Positions 24,226 to 32,262 of a stretch of 64,000 nucleotides of DNA are shown here, in pieces. The notes beneath the pieces are model-generated. The model saw only the letters and a list, made by a program, of their open reading frames with translations. It did not search any database and was not told where the DNA came from. How positions within the stretch are numbered: the first letter of the stretch is position 1; every line of letters starts with the position of its first letter. Source of the stretch: DATFDN01 sp035685165 (lineage in GTDB: Bacteria; Pseudomonadota; Alphaproteobacteria; Acetobacterales; Acetobacteraceae); the NCBI GenBank assembly GCA_035685165.1, contig DASRBI010000008.1, positions 1 to 64,000 on the forward strand, written 5' to 3'. Both the position numbers and the translations under genes were made by a program.

Positions 24226-24240
24226 GTTAGTATATCTAAC
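24226..24240. promoter_or_regulatory. Inverted repeat just before the TetR-like gene
   Basis: GTTAG at 24226-24230 and CTAAC at 24236-24240 are inverted around TATAT, six bases before the start codon at 24246. An extra GTTAG precedes it. The site is well placed for autorepression and includes a TATAT that could belong to a -10 region. Confidence 0.45.
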
Positions 24241-24245
24241 TAGCT

Positions 24246-25064
24246 ATGCCACACCTGACCCTCGAAGACCAGATCCACCCGTCCGACCGCCCGCGCGCCA
24301 GGCGCTACGGACCCGGCGAGAGCGTCCGCGCCCGCCTGCACGAAGCCGCCGCCCGCGTGATGGCGGAATGCGGGCCGCGCATCGCGCTGCAGCCGATCCT
24401 GATCGAGGCGAAGGTGACGAGCCCGCGCAGTATCGGCGCCTACAGCAACATCGAGGCCCTGCTCGCCGACCTGCTGGCAGACCATCTGCTTCGTCTCGGC
24501 GCCGCGGTCGGCGCGGCCGAGCAGGAAGGCGCCGGCGCCAAGCCAGCCGCCTTGCTGGAGCGCCTGATCCTCGCCTGGCTCGACGCCGCCGCGGCCGAAC
24601 CGGCGCGGCACCGCGTCTTCCTGACCTGCGTGCATGTGCTGCCCGACGCCGTGCAGCGTTCGCTTGAGCTGCGCCGGCGCGTCGCGATCGAGCAGATGCA
24701 GGCCGCGTTGTCCGCCGCCGTGCCCGCGCTGCGCCCGGAGTCCCTGCTCGCGCTTTATCCCCTGTTCTGCCGAATGCTTTCCGACGTCACCATCTGGCCC
24801 GAGCCGCCGGCGGCCGAGGAGCGCCGCGCCGATGCGCGCCGGATCGCCGGCGCCCTGCTCGCAATCGCCGAGGCCGAGGCCGCCGGCCACTGGCCCCGCC
24901 TCGGCCGCACCGAAGGCCCCGACCCCACGCTGCCGCCCGTCACGCTCGACTGCCGCCAGATCAGGCGCCGCTTCCGCCACGTGCTGGATGCCGTGCTGCA
25001 AGGCGCCGACATCGCCATCACCCGTCGGCGCAGACTGGTGGCCCGCATCGTGCCGGCGCGATAA
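24246..25064 (+). CDS. TetR-like regulator with a C-terminal Phd/YefM antitoxin-like domain
   Basis: The 272-residue protein has an N-terminal region (about 24-80) that fits a diverged TetR helix-turn-helix: RARLHEAAARVMAECG, LIEAKVTSPRSIGAYSNIEA, LLADLLADHLLRL. An all-helical middle resembling a TetR ligand domain follows. Residues about 232-272 (TLDCRQIRRRFRHVLDAVLQ, GADIAITRRRRLVARIVPA) match the pattern of the Phd/YefM DNA-binding antitoxin fold: a short strand, a helix ending in VLDAVLQG, then ITRR-x-RLVARIVP. Both parts could bind DNA. No toxin gene is adjacent. Repeats and a palindrome upstream are candidate targets. The fusion is inferred from motif resemblance only. Confidence 0.72.
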   Translation: MPHLTLEDQIHPSDRPRARRYGPGESVRARLHEAAARVMAECGPRIALQPILIEAKVTSPRSIGAYSNIEALLADLLADHLLRLGAAVGAAEQEGAGAKPAALLERLILAWLDAAAAEPARHRVFLTCVHVLPDAVQRSLELRRRVAIEQMQAALSAAVPALRPESLLALYPLFCRMLSDVTIWPEPPAAEERRADARRIAGALLAIAEAEAAGHWPRLGRTEGPDPTLPPVTLDCRQIRRRFRHVLDAVLQGADIAITRRRRLVARIVPAR

Positions 25065-25144
25065 AGCATGATGCTCGGCATGTCCGGCGCGGAACTCGCG
25101 TCGCATGCGCGGCCGCCGTGTCCGTCTTTGCTGATCCTGTAATT

Positions 25145-25160
25145 GGCCGGGCCGCCGGCC
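25145..25160. terminator. Hairpin between convergent genes
   Basis: GGCCGG at 25145-25150 pairs with CCGGCC at 25155-25160 around GCCG. Outer CCTG/CAGG bases could extend the stem after an internal mismatch. It lies between the ends of the TetR-like gene and the dioxygenase gene. No T-run follows on either strand, so termination is only a possibility. Confidence 0.35.
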
Positions 25161-25169
25161 TGAATCAGG

Positions 25170-26054
25170 TCACGCCGCGAGCTGCTCCACCGTCGGCGCG
25201 TCGCCCGCGACCGTGGTGCGGCGCATGTCGCGCGGCTCGCTTTCGTCGAAGCGGCGCACACGGTGCATGGTCTGGCGGTTGTCCCACATCACCACGTCCC
25301 ATTGCCGCCAGCGGTGCACGTGCACGAATCGCGGCTGCGTCGCGTGCTCCGTCAGGTCGCGGATCAGCGACAGCGATTCCGGGCGCAGCCAGCCGACGAT
25401 CGTGCCGATATGCGAGCTGAGATAGAGCGACTTCCGACCCGTCACCGGATGGGTGCGAACGAGGCGCTGGCGCACCGGCTTGAACATCGCCCGCTCCTCC
25501 TCGGTCAGTTCGGTAAAACCGAGCGTGCCGCGCGAGTAGATCAGCGAGTGCTCGCAGACCAGGTCCTCGATCTCGGCCTTGGTTTGCTCATCGAGCGCAT
25601 CATAGGCGGCGCGCATGTCGGCGAACTCGGTGTTGCCGCCGCGGTTGGCCGGCAGCCGGCAGGACAGGATCGAGTATTTCGCCGGGATCGCCCGAAACGA
25701 ACTGTCCGAGTGCCAGAGCTGATTGCCGAGGTTGAACAGCCGGCGCCGGTCGTCGCGCGCTAGCGGACGGCCGTCCTTGTCCAGATTGGAGACGTCGGCC
25801 ATGCCTTCGGGCAGCCGGTGCTGATCGGGGCGAGTGATGTTGCCGCCGCGCGTTTGCTCGAGCGCGCCGAAATTGCGGCCGAACGCCATCTGCTGCTCGT
25901 CGGTGATGCGCTGGTCGTGGAACACCAGCACGGCATAGCGATCCATCCCCGCTTCGAGCGCCGCCACGTCCTCGCGCGACAGCGGGCGGGTGAGATCGAC
26001 ACCGGACACTTCGCCGACGAAGAGCGGGTGCAGCGGGTGGATGCTCACGGCCAT
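25170..26054 (-). CDS. TauD/TfdA-family 2-oxoglutarate-dependent dioxygenase
   Basis: The 294-residue enzyme is an Fe(II)/2-oxoglutarate dioxygenase of the TauD/TfdA family. The facial triad is visible as His115 and Asp117 in LWHSDSSF and a distal His at about 264 in WDNRQTMHRV; the Arg residues just after fit 2-oxoglutarate binding. These enzymes hydroxylate sulfonates, aryloxyalkanoates and similar small acids; the sequence does not show which. GGAGAGGAG lies upstream of the ATG at 26052-26054. It is divergent from a small secreted peptide gene and convergent with the TetR-like gene. Confidence 0.92.
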   Translation of the reverse strand: MAVSIHPLHPLFVGEVSGVDLTRPLSREDVAALEAGMDRYAVLVFHDQRITDEQQMAFGRNFGALEQTRGGNITRPDQHRLPEGMADVSNLDKDGRPLARDDRRRLFNLGNQLWHSDSSFRAIPAKYSILSCRLPANRGGNTEFADMRAAYDALDEQTKAEIEDLVCEHSLIYSRGTLGFTELTEEERAMFKPVRQRLVRTHPVTGRKSLYLSSHIGTIVGWLRPESLSLIRDLTEHATQPRFVHVHRWRQWDVVMWDNRQTMHRVRRFDESEPRDMRRTTVAGDAPTVEQLAA

Positions 26055-26148
26055 GCGGCGTCTCCTCTCCTTCCGACCGGCGTGCTATATACCCGCCGAT
26101 AGCGCCGCTTGGAAAGAACAGCCGCGCGGCGCGGCCGGGGAGGAAGCC

Positions 26149-26355
26149 ATGAGATCACGGAACTTGATCGCAGCGGCATTCTTCCTTGTGCTCACAGGGC
26201 AAGGGCCGGTGCTGGCACAGCAGCCGCCGTCCCGGGCCGATCAGGATGACGTCCACGCCTGCTTCGTGGCCCCTTGCAGCAGCGGCGATGCAGAAGCGGC
26301 GGCGACTGCCGGGCGAATGTGCGCAGCAGGCCATTGCACGGGTTATTCGCGGTGA
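26149..26355 (+). CDS. Small secreted cysteine-containing peptide
   Basis: The 68-residue product starts at ATG 26149 behind GGGGAGGAAGCC, one of the best ribosome-binding sites in the region. The N-terminus is a classical signal peptide (MRSRNLIAAAFFLVLTGQG, cleavage near VLA-QQ). The roughly 43-residue mature part holds four cysteines (HACFVAPCSSG and RMCAAGHCTG), a spacing that could bind metal or form two disulfides. No family is recognised. It is divergent from the dioxygenase and 61 bases before the acyl-CoA dehydrogenase gene. Confidence 0.6.
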   Translation: MRSRNLIAAAFFLVLTGQGPVLAQQPPSRADQDDVHACFVAPCSSGDAEAAATAGRMCAAGHCTGYSR

Positions 26356-26361
26356 TTTTCA

Positions 26362-26397
26362 CGTATGCGGATGGCATGGTCAATATGGTTGCATACG
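26362..26397. promoter_or_regulatory. 7-base inverted repeat before the acyl-CoA dehydrogenase gene
   Basis: CGTATGC at 26362-26368 and GCATACG at 26391-26397 form exact inverted arms 22 bases apart in an AT-richer 61-base space, ending 19 bases before the GTG start at 26417. It could be an operator or a leader stem. Confidence 0.4.
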
Positions 26398-26416
26398 ACT
26401 CCTATGTGGTAGAGCC

Positions 26417-27598
26417 GTGAACAGCACTCTGACGACGCTGGAGATCGGCGAGGACTGGCCGGAGCTGCGCGAGAGCGTGCGCCGCATCTGCGCCCGCTAC
26501 CCCGGTGCCTACTGGAAGGAGCTGGAGGACCAGCAGGCCTACCCCACCGCCTTCGTGTCCGAGCTCACCGAGGCCGGGTTCCTGGGCGCCCTGATCCCCG
26601 AGGAATATGGCGGCAGCGGCCTGCCGCTGCGCGCGGCCGCCGTAATCCTGGAAGAAATCAACGCCTCCGGCTGCGTGGCGAGCCAGGGCCACGCGCAGAT
26701 GTACATCATGGGCACGCTGCTGCGGCACGGCAGCGCGGAGCAGAAGCGGCGCTACCTGCCGGAGATCGCGGCAGGGCGGCTCCGCTTGCAGGCATTCGGC
26801 GTCACCGAGCCGACCACCGGGTCCGATACGACGCAGCTAAAGACGCGCGCGGTGCGCGAGGGCGATCATTACGTTGTCACCGGGCAGAAAGTTTGGACCT
26901 CGCGGGCGATGCATTCGGACATGATGCTGCTGCTCGCACGCACCACGCCCGCCGATCAAGTCAAGCGGCGCACCGACGGGCTTTCCGTGTTCCTGGTCGA
27001 TCTGAGTGCCAAGAACCAGGGCAAGGGCCTCACCATCTGCCCGATCGAGGCGATGATCAACCACAACACGACCGAGGTGTTCTTCGACGGGCTGCGTGTG
27101 CCGGCGGAGAACCTGATCGGCGAGGAGGGCAAGGGATTCCGCTACATCCTCGACGGGATGAACGCCGAGCGCGTGCTGGTGGCGAGCGAGGCGATCGGCG
27201 ACGGACGCTGGTTCGTCCGCAAGGCGACCGAGTACGCGAAGGAGCGCGTGGTGTTCGGCAAGCCGATCGGCTCCAACCAGGCTGTGCAGTTCCCGATCGC
27301 GCGCGCCTGGGCGGCGCTGGAGGCGGCCGACATGATCTGCCGCCGCGCCGCGGCGCTGTTCGACGCCGGGAAAGAGTGCGGGGCGGATGCCAACATCGCC
27401 AAGCTGCTCGCTTCCGAAGCGGCGTGGCAGGCGGCGGAGGCGGCGATGCAGACGCATGGCGGCTTCGCCTATGCGCGCGAATACGAAATCGAGCGCAAAT
27501 GGCGCGAGACGCGACTTTACCAGATCGCGCCAATCAGCACCAATCTGGTGCTCGCCTATGTCGGACAGCATGTGCTCGGGATGCCGCGATCGTATTAG
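26417..27598 (+). CDS. Acyl-CoA dehydrogenase
   Basis: The 393-residue FAD enzyme has the full three-domain ACAD fold. Visible elements are GALIPEEYGGSGLPLRAAAV, the FAD/substrate strand AFGVTEPTTGSDTTQLKTRA, the WTSRAMHSDMMLLLART segment, RVLVASEAIG, and a C-terminal THGGFAYAREYEIERKWRE. It oxidises an acyl-CoA to the 2-enoyl-CoA with electrons passed to ETF. Translation probably starts at GTG 26417, since upstream codons in this frame overlap the small secreted gene. It is convergent with the sulfotransferase gene. Confidence 0.92.
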   Translation: MNSTLTTLEIGEDWPELRESVRRICARYPGAYWKELEDQQAYPTAFVSELTEAGFLGALIPEEYGGSGLPLRAAAVILEEINASGCVASQGHAQMYIMGTLLRHGSAEQKRRYLPEIAAGRLRLQAFGVTEPTTGSDTTQLKTRAVREGDHYVVTGQKVWTSRAMHSDMMLLLARTTPADQVKRRTDGLSVFLVDLSAKNQGKGLTICPIEAMINHNTTEVFFDGLRVPAENLIGEEGKGFRYILDGMNAERVLVASEAIGDGRWFVRKATEYAKERVVFGKPIGSNQAVQFPIARAWAALEAADMICRRAAALFDAGKECGADANIAKLLASEAAWQAAEAAMQTHGGFAYAREYEIERKWRETRLYQIAPISTNLVLAYVGQHVLGMPRSY

Positions 27599-27684
27599 GG
27601 CGCGTTCATACTGACTGCAGACGAGAGAAGGAGCAGGCTTCCCGCGCGTCATTCCCGTGCAAAGTCGGGCAGCGGGATTGCGCT

Positions 27685-28461
27685 CTAACGCTGCCTCCTC
27701 TGCCACTCAAGATACCGCCGCCGCCAATCCTCATTCACCGCGGTCCGTTGCTGCCCGAACCGCATCCGCGCGGGATCGCACACGAGGCCCGGAAAGCCGA
27801 GAAAGGCGCCGATCCGCGCCACCGCTTGCTGGGGCGCGGCCAGCAAGTCCTCGTAGATCACGTGGCACGGCACGATCCCGTTGTGGGCAAAGAAGCGGTC
27901 GAACAGCATCATCTCGACCGTCAGCCCCTCGATGAAGCCGCTGACGATGTCGGGCGCGAACGGCACCTGTTCGGGCGCGGTCCTCTGCTCATGTTCGCTG
28001 GTCCACTGCTCGGTGCCGAGGGCGAGCGCGTAGGAGATCGCCTGGCCCAATTTGTCGTTGCGCTCCAAAACGATGAAGGCGCTGCGGGCAATGATGCGGT
28101 CGAGGATACCCGCCTCGGCCAGCATGATGAGCTGCGTGACGGAAACTTTGGAGAGATAGAGCCCGTTTTGCTGTTCGTTAAGCGCGCTGCCGAGGAAGGC
28201 GCCGAGATCGGGCAGCGATTCGCCATCGCATTTGGCGATGATATGGTCGGCATGGAACCACTCCCCCGCATAGTTCAGTTTGCCGGTGGAAAGCAGGCAA
28301 TCGGCGAGAAAGTGCGAGCCGCAACGGTTGGTATAGCAGATGAAGCCGAGCCGCGCCGCCGAAGGTATAGCGGAAGGCCGGTCGAACCGGTCGCCGAGAA
28401 AGGCCCGCACGCGGTCGCGGTGCTCGTTTGGGTAGTCCCGCATTTCCTGGGTGACGATCAT
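27685..28461 (-). CDS. Stf0-like sulfotransferase
   Basis: The 258-residue protein resembles the Stf0 family, which transfers sulfate from PAPS to sugars such as trehalose. The 5'-phosphosulfate-binding loop is at FICYTNRCGSHFLADCLLST near the N-terminus, followed by the GEWFH turn. The 3'-phosphate region is around FIVLERNDKLGQAISYALA, and YEDLLAAPQQAVARIGAFLG closes the fold. The ATG at 28459-28461 is preferred; a GTG at 28510-28512 is possible. The acceptor is unknown. The AlbA_2-type gene lies upstream on the same strand. Confidence 0.78.
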   Translation of the reverse strand: MIVTQEMRDYPNEHRDRVRAFLGDRFDRPSAIPSAARLGFICYTNRCGSHFLADCLLSTGKLNYAGEWFHADHIIAKCDGESLPDLGAFLGSALNEQQNGLYLSKVSVTQLIMLAEAGILDRIIARSAFIVLERNDKLGQAISYALALGTEQWTSEHEQRTAPEQVPFAPDIVSGFIEGLTVEMMLFDRFFAHNGIVPCHVIYEDLLAAPQQAVARIGAFLGFPGLVCDPARMRFGQQRTAVNEDWRRRYLEWQRRQR

Positions 28462-28530
28462 TCGGTCCGGCTCGTTTGCCTTTCGCGGTGCGGCGCCGTG
28501 GTGGGATCGCACGCCTTAGCCGCCGGTCGG

Positions 28531-30003
28531 TCAAATCGGCAATGGCTCAGTCCAGGACGCCGCCTCAGCCCGCACCCAGTCCGGACCCAGCACCAGGTCG
28601 GGCTCGATCAGCCGCACCACCGGGGCCATGAGCTGGGCCACGGTCTCCGGCCATTCACGGGCGAGCGAGGCCACTGGCACACGCAACGCCACCGTGCGGC
28701 GGTCGGCGATTGCGGACTCGCTCTGCGCCCAGCGCGTCCACGGATCGTCCAGCCGTCGCCCGGCGAGGCCGATCCATTCGCAGCGGAACAGCACCGCGCG
28801 CACCGAGCCGAAGGGGCGCGCCAGCGTGCGCGCGTGCAGCGCAAGCTCGGCAAGATCGCGGGCGAGGCGGTTGGGGCTGAGCCAAGGCCCGTTCGCAGCG
28901 TCCTGCTCGTCCTCCCAGAACGGCCGCACGATGGAAGCGGCGCCGCGGGCGGAGACACGCCAGAGCTCGGCACGCTCCGTCCGCGACGGCTCGCGCATCC
29001 AGGAGGCTTCAAGAAAGTCGGGTTCGTCCTCGCCGAGAGCGGGATCGGTGACGAAGCGCGGGCGGGCGGTACGGAGATAGGGCGGATCGAACATGCGCGC
29101 CCCGGCGCGGAACGACTGGCCCACGGTAAGGGCGGTGCGGCTGAGCAGTTCCGGCATCTGCGCCGGCTCCAGCAGCTCCGCGCGGCCCAGTTCGAGCGCG
29201 TAGCTGAAGGCGTGGTGCCGTTCAGCGAACCGGCGGCCGGCGGCGAGCCGCGCTGCCTGCGACAAGAAGCGCGCGCGCGCGGCGTCGTGGAAGGCGGCGA
29301 GGCGCGCCGCCTCGTCCGGCGCCTCACGCCTTCCTTCGACGGCGGCTTCGATCGCACCAAGCAACGCCTCGCGGTCGGCGCGCACGCAGCGCCGGATCAG
29401 CGGCAGGAACTCGGCGGGAGAGGATACGGGCGCGCTTTCCACGCGCGGCATAAGCTGGCCGCGCCTGGGCGGCGCGTGGCGGCGCACATAGACCGCGCCC
29501 GGCCGGATCGCGGCGAGCGCGGCGGGCGGCAACCCGTGGGCGCGGATGAACACCGGCGTCGCGCCGTGCGCGCCGACGCGGATCACGGTGCAGTCCTCGC
29601 CCTGCGCGGCGCGCAGCGAGAGAATCTCGCAGACGGGCGGCGGATCGAGAAAGACGCGCAGGATCGAATCGAGTGCCGCGCGGTCGGGCGCGGTGCGGAT
29701 CGGGTGCAGGTCGGCCGGCGCCAGCGTCTCCTCGTTGAAGCCAAAGATGATCGCGCCGCCACCCAGATTGGCAAGCGCAGCGATGTCGGCGGCAAGCTCG
29801 GCCTGATCCTCCGGGTTCCGCAAGTTGCGCCAGGACTTGTATTCGATCGCGAGCGAGCGGCCCGGCAGGTCGATCGCCTCCTGCAGGGAGGCGGGGCCGC
29901 ACGGGGCGAACAGCAGCTCCTCCTGGGCCGCCCCCGGCGACGGCGCGGGGCGAAGCGCCCACGGATCATCGAGCGCCAGAGGATGCGGCGGATCGTGCGT
30001 CAT
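28531..30003 (-). CDS. AlbA_2 (Schlafen-type) domain protein
   Basis: The 490-residue protein has an AlbA_2/Schlafen-like domain at about 50-165: LAIEYKSWRNLRNPEDQAEL contains the E-x-K acidic/basic pair of the family, and ALANLGGGAIIFGFNEE is its typical second strand. The rest of the N-terminal half continues to VYVRRHAPPRR, also usual for this domain. The C-terminal 300 residues are mostly helical and not recognised. Such domains act in tRNA/RNA cleavage, transcription regulation or defence; which applies is not shown. It precedes the sulfotransferase and is divergent from an LLM oxidoreductase. Confidence 0.8.
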   Translation of the reverse strand: MTHDPPHPLALDDPWALRPAPSPGAAQEELLFAPCGPASLQEAIDLPGRSLAIEYKSWRNLRNPEDQAELAADIAALANLGGGAIIFGFNEETLAPADLHPIRTAPDRAALDSILRVFLDPPPVCEILSLRAAQGEDCTVIRVGAHGATPVFIRAHGLPPAALAAIRPGAVYVRRHAPPRRGQLMPRVESAPVSSPAEFLPLIRRCVRADREALLGAIEAAVEGRREAPDEAARLAAFHDAARARFLSQAARLAAGRRFAERHHAFSYALELGRAELLEPAQMPELLSRTALTVGQSFRAGARMFDPPYLRTARPRFVTDPALGEDEPDFLEASWMREPSRTERAELWRVSARGAASIVRPFWEDEQDAANGPWLSPNRLARDLAELALHARTLARPFGSVRAVLFRCEWIGLAGRRLDDPWTRWAQSESAIADRRTVALRVPVASLAREWPETVAQLMAPVVRLIEPDLVLGPDWVRAEAASWTEPLPI

Positions 30004-30202
30004 GTCGGTCGGGCCCGGCCGGCTCGGGGGGCACTCCCCGCGCGCCGCGCGGGCGAGTATGCGCGATCCCCGCAGAAAGAACCGGGGATAAATCGAATCG
30101 GCGAAATTTTAATCCGGGCCGGTGTGGCCGCCGTGCCCAAGGAGGGGTCGAGGGGGATTTGGCGGCGACGCGCGCGGGCCTCTAGGCTGACCTGTTTCAT
30201 CG

Positions 30203-31126
30203 ATGGAGCGCGATGTGGCCGATAGTCTGCCCGCTGTGAGCCTGGTTGCCGTACCGGGGCGAAGACGCGCCACGGCGGAGCTCGCCGGCGAGATCGAGCG
30301 ACGCGGCTTTGCCGGAATTTTCACGCCGAGCCTGTTCGGCCAGATGCCGCTGTGCGAGGCACTGGCCTGGCGGACCGAACGGGTGGCGTTCGGACCGATG
30401 ATCGCGCCGATCTATGCGCGCACCGCGTTCGACTTCGCGCAGGAGGCGGCGGCGCTGCACGAGGTTTCGGGCGGGCGGTTCCGGTTCGGGATCGGCGTTG
30501 CGCACGCGCCGAGCCATGCGCGCCTGGGCGTGAGCGTGGGGAAGCCGCTCGCCGATGTGCGCGATTTCGTCGCGCGCCTGCGCGCGGTGGAGGGCATCGG
30601 CCCCTTGCCGCCCATCGTGCTGGCGGCGCTGCGCCGGCGGATGGTGGCGCTGGCGGGCGAGATCGCCGATGGCGTGGTGTTCGCCAACGCGGCACGCTCG
30701 CACATGGCGGCCTCCTTGTCGGCGCTGCCGGAAAGGAAGCGCTGCGGGGAGGATTTCTTCATCGGCTGCATGATCCCGACCTGCATCGCCGACGACGTGG
30801 AGGCGGCGAAGGCGGTGAACCGGCGCACGCTAAGCTTCTACGGAACGCTGCCGAACTACCGGAATTACTGGAAGGAGGCGGGCTACGAGGCGGAGATGGC
30901 AGCAATCGAGCGGGCGATCGCCGAGGGGCGGCAGGCGGAGATCGGCGCCTTGCTGTCGGATGGCTGGCTCGCCGACGTGAGCCTGTTCGGGCCGGCTTCG
31001 CGGGTGCGCGAGGGCGTGGCGGCGTGGCGCGAGGCGGGCGTGAGCACGCCGATCCTGGTGCCCTCCTCGGCGTCCGGCAACCAGTTGCGGGCGCTGGAGG
31101 AACTGTTCGCCGCCTTTGCCCCTTAA
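30203..31126 (+). CDS. LLM-class flavin-dependent oxidoreductase
   Basis: The 307-residue protein is a short luciferase-like oxidoreductase. Family marks include FAGIFTPSLFGQMPLCEALA, the strand VAFGPMIAPIYARTAFDFAQ, and SGGRFRFGIGVAHAP with the glycine-rich cofactor loop. The C-terminus (GVSTPILVPSSASG) is typical. It begins at ATG 30203, and 56 bases after its end the first amidohydrolase starts, so the three genes at 30203-33374 look like one operon. A role in oxidising the same substrate class is an inference from position. Confidence 0.83.
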   Translation: MERDVADSLPAVSLVAVPGRRRATAELAGEIERRGFAGIFTPSLFGQMPLCEALAWRTERVAFGPMIAPIYARTAFDFAQEAAALHEVSGGRFRFGIGVAHAPSHARLGVSVGKPLADVRDFVARLRAVEGIGPLPPIVLAALRRRMVALAGEIADGVVFANAARSHMAASLSALPERKRCGEDFFIGCMIPTCIADDVEAAKAVNRRTLSFYGTLPNYRNYWKEAGYEAEMAAIERAIAEGRQAEIGALLSDGWLADVSLFGPASRVREGVAAWREAGVSTPILVPSSASGNQLRALEELFAAFAP

Positions 31127-31182
31127 AGATTGCCGCGCCTGCGGGCGGGGCCTATGTTTCAGCCGATCCAAGGAGCAAGGGC

Positions 31183-32262
31183 GTGAGCATCCCCGCCCCA
31201 GGCGCGATCGACTGCGACGTACATGCCGCCCTGCCCGGCACGCATGTGTTGCTGCCCTATTTCGACGAATACTGGCGCGAGCACGTGCGGATGCGCGGGC
31301 TGGAGCGGGACAATTACGATCTGAACGCCTATCCGCCCGGCGCGGAGATCAGCGCGCGCCCCGACTGGCGACCCGCCAAGGGGAAGCCCGGCGCGGATCG
31401 CGACAAGCTCGTCGCCGACGTGCTGGATGGGTTCGGCGCGCGCTTCGCCATCCTGAACGTGCTGCATGGCGCGCAGGCGATGTTCAGCGAGGATTTGTCG
31501 GCCGCGTTCTGCACCGCAATCAACCGCTGGCTCGCCGCCGAGTGGCTGGACCGCGACCCGCGCCTGCGCGCCTCCATCGTCGTGCCGGGTCACAGCCCGG
31601 AGCTGGCCGCAAAGGAGATCGCGCGCTGCGCCGAGGACCGGCGCTTCGTGCAGGTGCTCCTGCTCGTGATGCAGGAGCTGCCGCTCGGCCGCCGGCAATA
31701 CTGGCCGCTCTATCGTGCCGCCGAGGAGCGCGGCCTGCCGGTCGGCATCCATGCCGGCTCGACGATGCGCCACGCGCCGACCTCGATCGGCTGGCCCTCC
31801 TACATGCTGGAGGATTACGTCGTGCAGGCGGGTGCCTTCGCCGCCGCTTTGAACAGCTTGATCACCGAAGGCGTGTTCGTGGAGTTCCCGCGACTGCGCG
31901 TGGTGCTGGCGGAATCCGGCGTGACCTGGCTGCCGGCCTGGATGTGGCGCATCGACAAGACCTGGCGCGGCGTGCGGGCGGAAACCCCCTGGGTCAAGGA
32001 ACCGCCGTCGGTGTACGCGCGCCGCCATGTCCGGCTGACCTTGCAGCCCTTCGACGCGCCGCCCACGCGGGCGATGCTCGCGCGGCTGATCGAGGAGATC
32101 GGCTGCGACGACATGCTGCTCTATTCCACCGACTATCCGCACTGGCATTTCGAGGGCGGGGAAGCGGTGCCCGACGGGCTCGACCCCGGCTTGGTGCGGA
32201 AAATCCTTATCGAAAACCCGCTTGCGACCTATACGCGATTGACCGAGGAGCACGTGCGATGA
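31183..32262 (+). CDS. Amidohydrolase, COG2159 (ACMSD/LigI-like)
   Basis: The 359-residue protein belongs to the metal-dependent hydrolase group that includes aminocarboxymuconate semialdehyde decarboxylase and related (de)carboxylases. The N-terminal metal motif appears as AIDCDVHAALPG (D-x-H form), with a later GIHAGSTMRHAP histidine and a C-terminal LYSTDYPHWHFEG aspartate. It begins with GTG 31183 behind AGGAG. The next gene is a paralog starting inside its stop codon (ATGA), so the two are made together and may form a heteromeric enzyme. Confidence 0.87.
   Translation: MSIPAPGAIDCDVHAALPGTHVLLPYFDEYWREHVRMRGLERDNYDLNAYPPGAEISARPDWRPAKGKPGADRDKLVADVLDGFGARFAILNVLHGAQAMFSEDLSAAFCTAINRWLAAEWLDRDPRLRASIVVPGHSPELAAKEIARCAEDRRFVQVLLLVMQELPLGRRQYWPLYRAAEERGLPVGIHAGSTMRHAPTSIGWPSYMLEDYVVQAGAFAAALNSLITEGVFVEFPRLRVVLAESGVTWLPAWMWRIDKTWRGVRAETPWVKEPPSVYARRHVRLTLQPFDAPPTRAMLARLIEEIGCDDMLLYSTDYPHWHFEGGEAVPDGLDPGLVRKILIENPLATYTRLTEEHVR

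Noticed and set aside
24246..25064. Type II toxin-antitoxin operon
   Set aside because: The antitoxin-like segment is part of a longer regulator, and the next gene is a convergent dioxygenase; no toxin-sized gene is adjacent.
23975..25064. Integrative element with the tRNA-Val gene as attachment site
   Set aside because: No integrase and no second copy of the tRNA 3' end were seen in the window, so there is no support beyond the repeat array.
26893..30225. An 1110-residue plus-strand open frame
   Set aside because: It is the antisense shadow of the sulfotransferase and AlbA_2 genes plus an out-of-frame reading of the acyl-CoA dehydrogenase. Its composition is Arg/Ala/Gly-rich with no domain.
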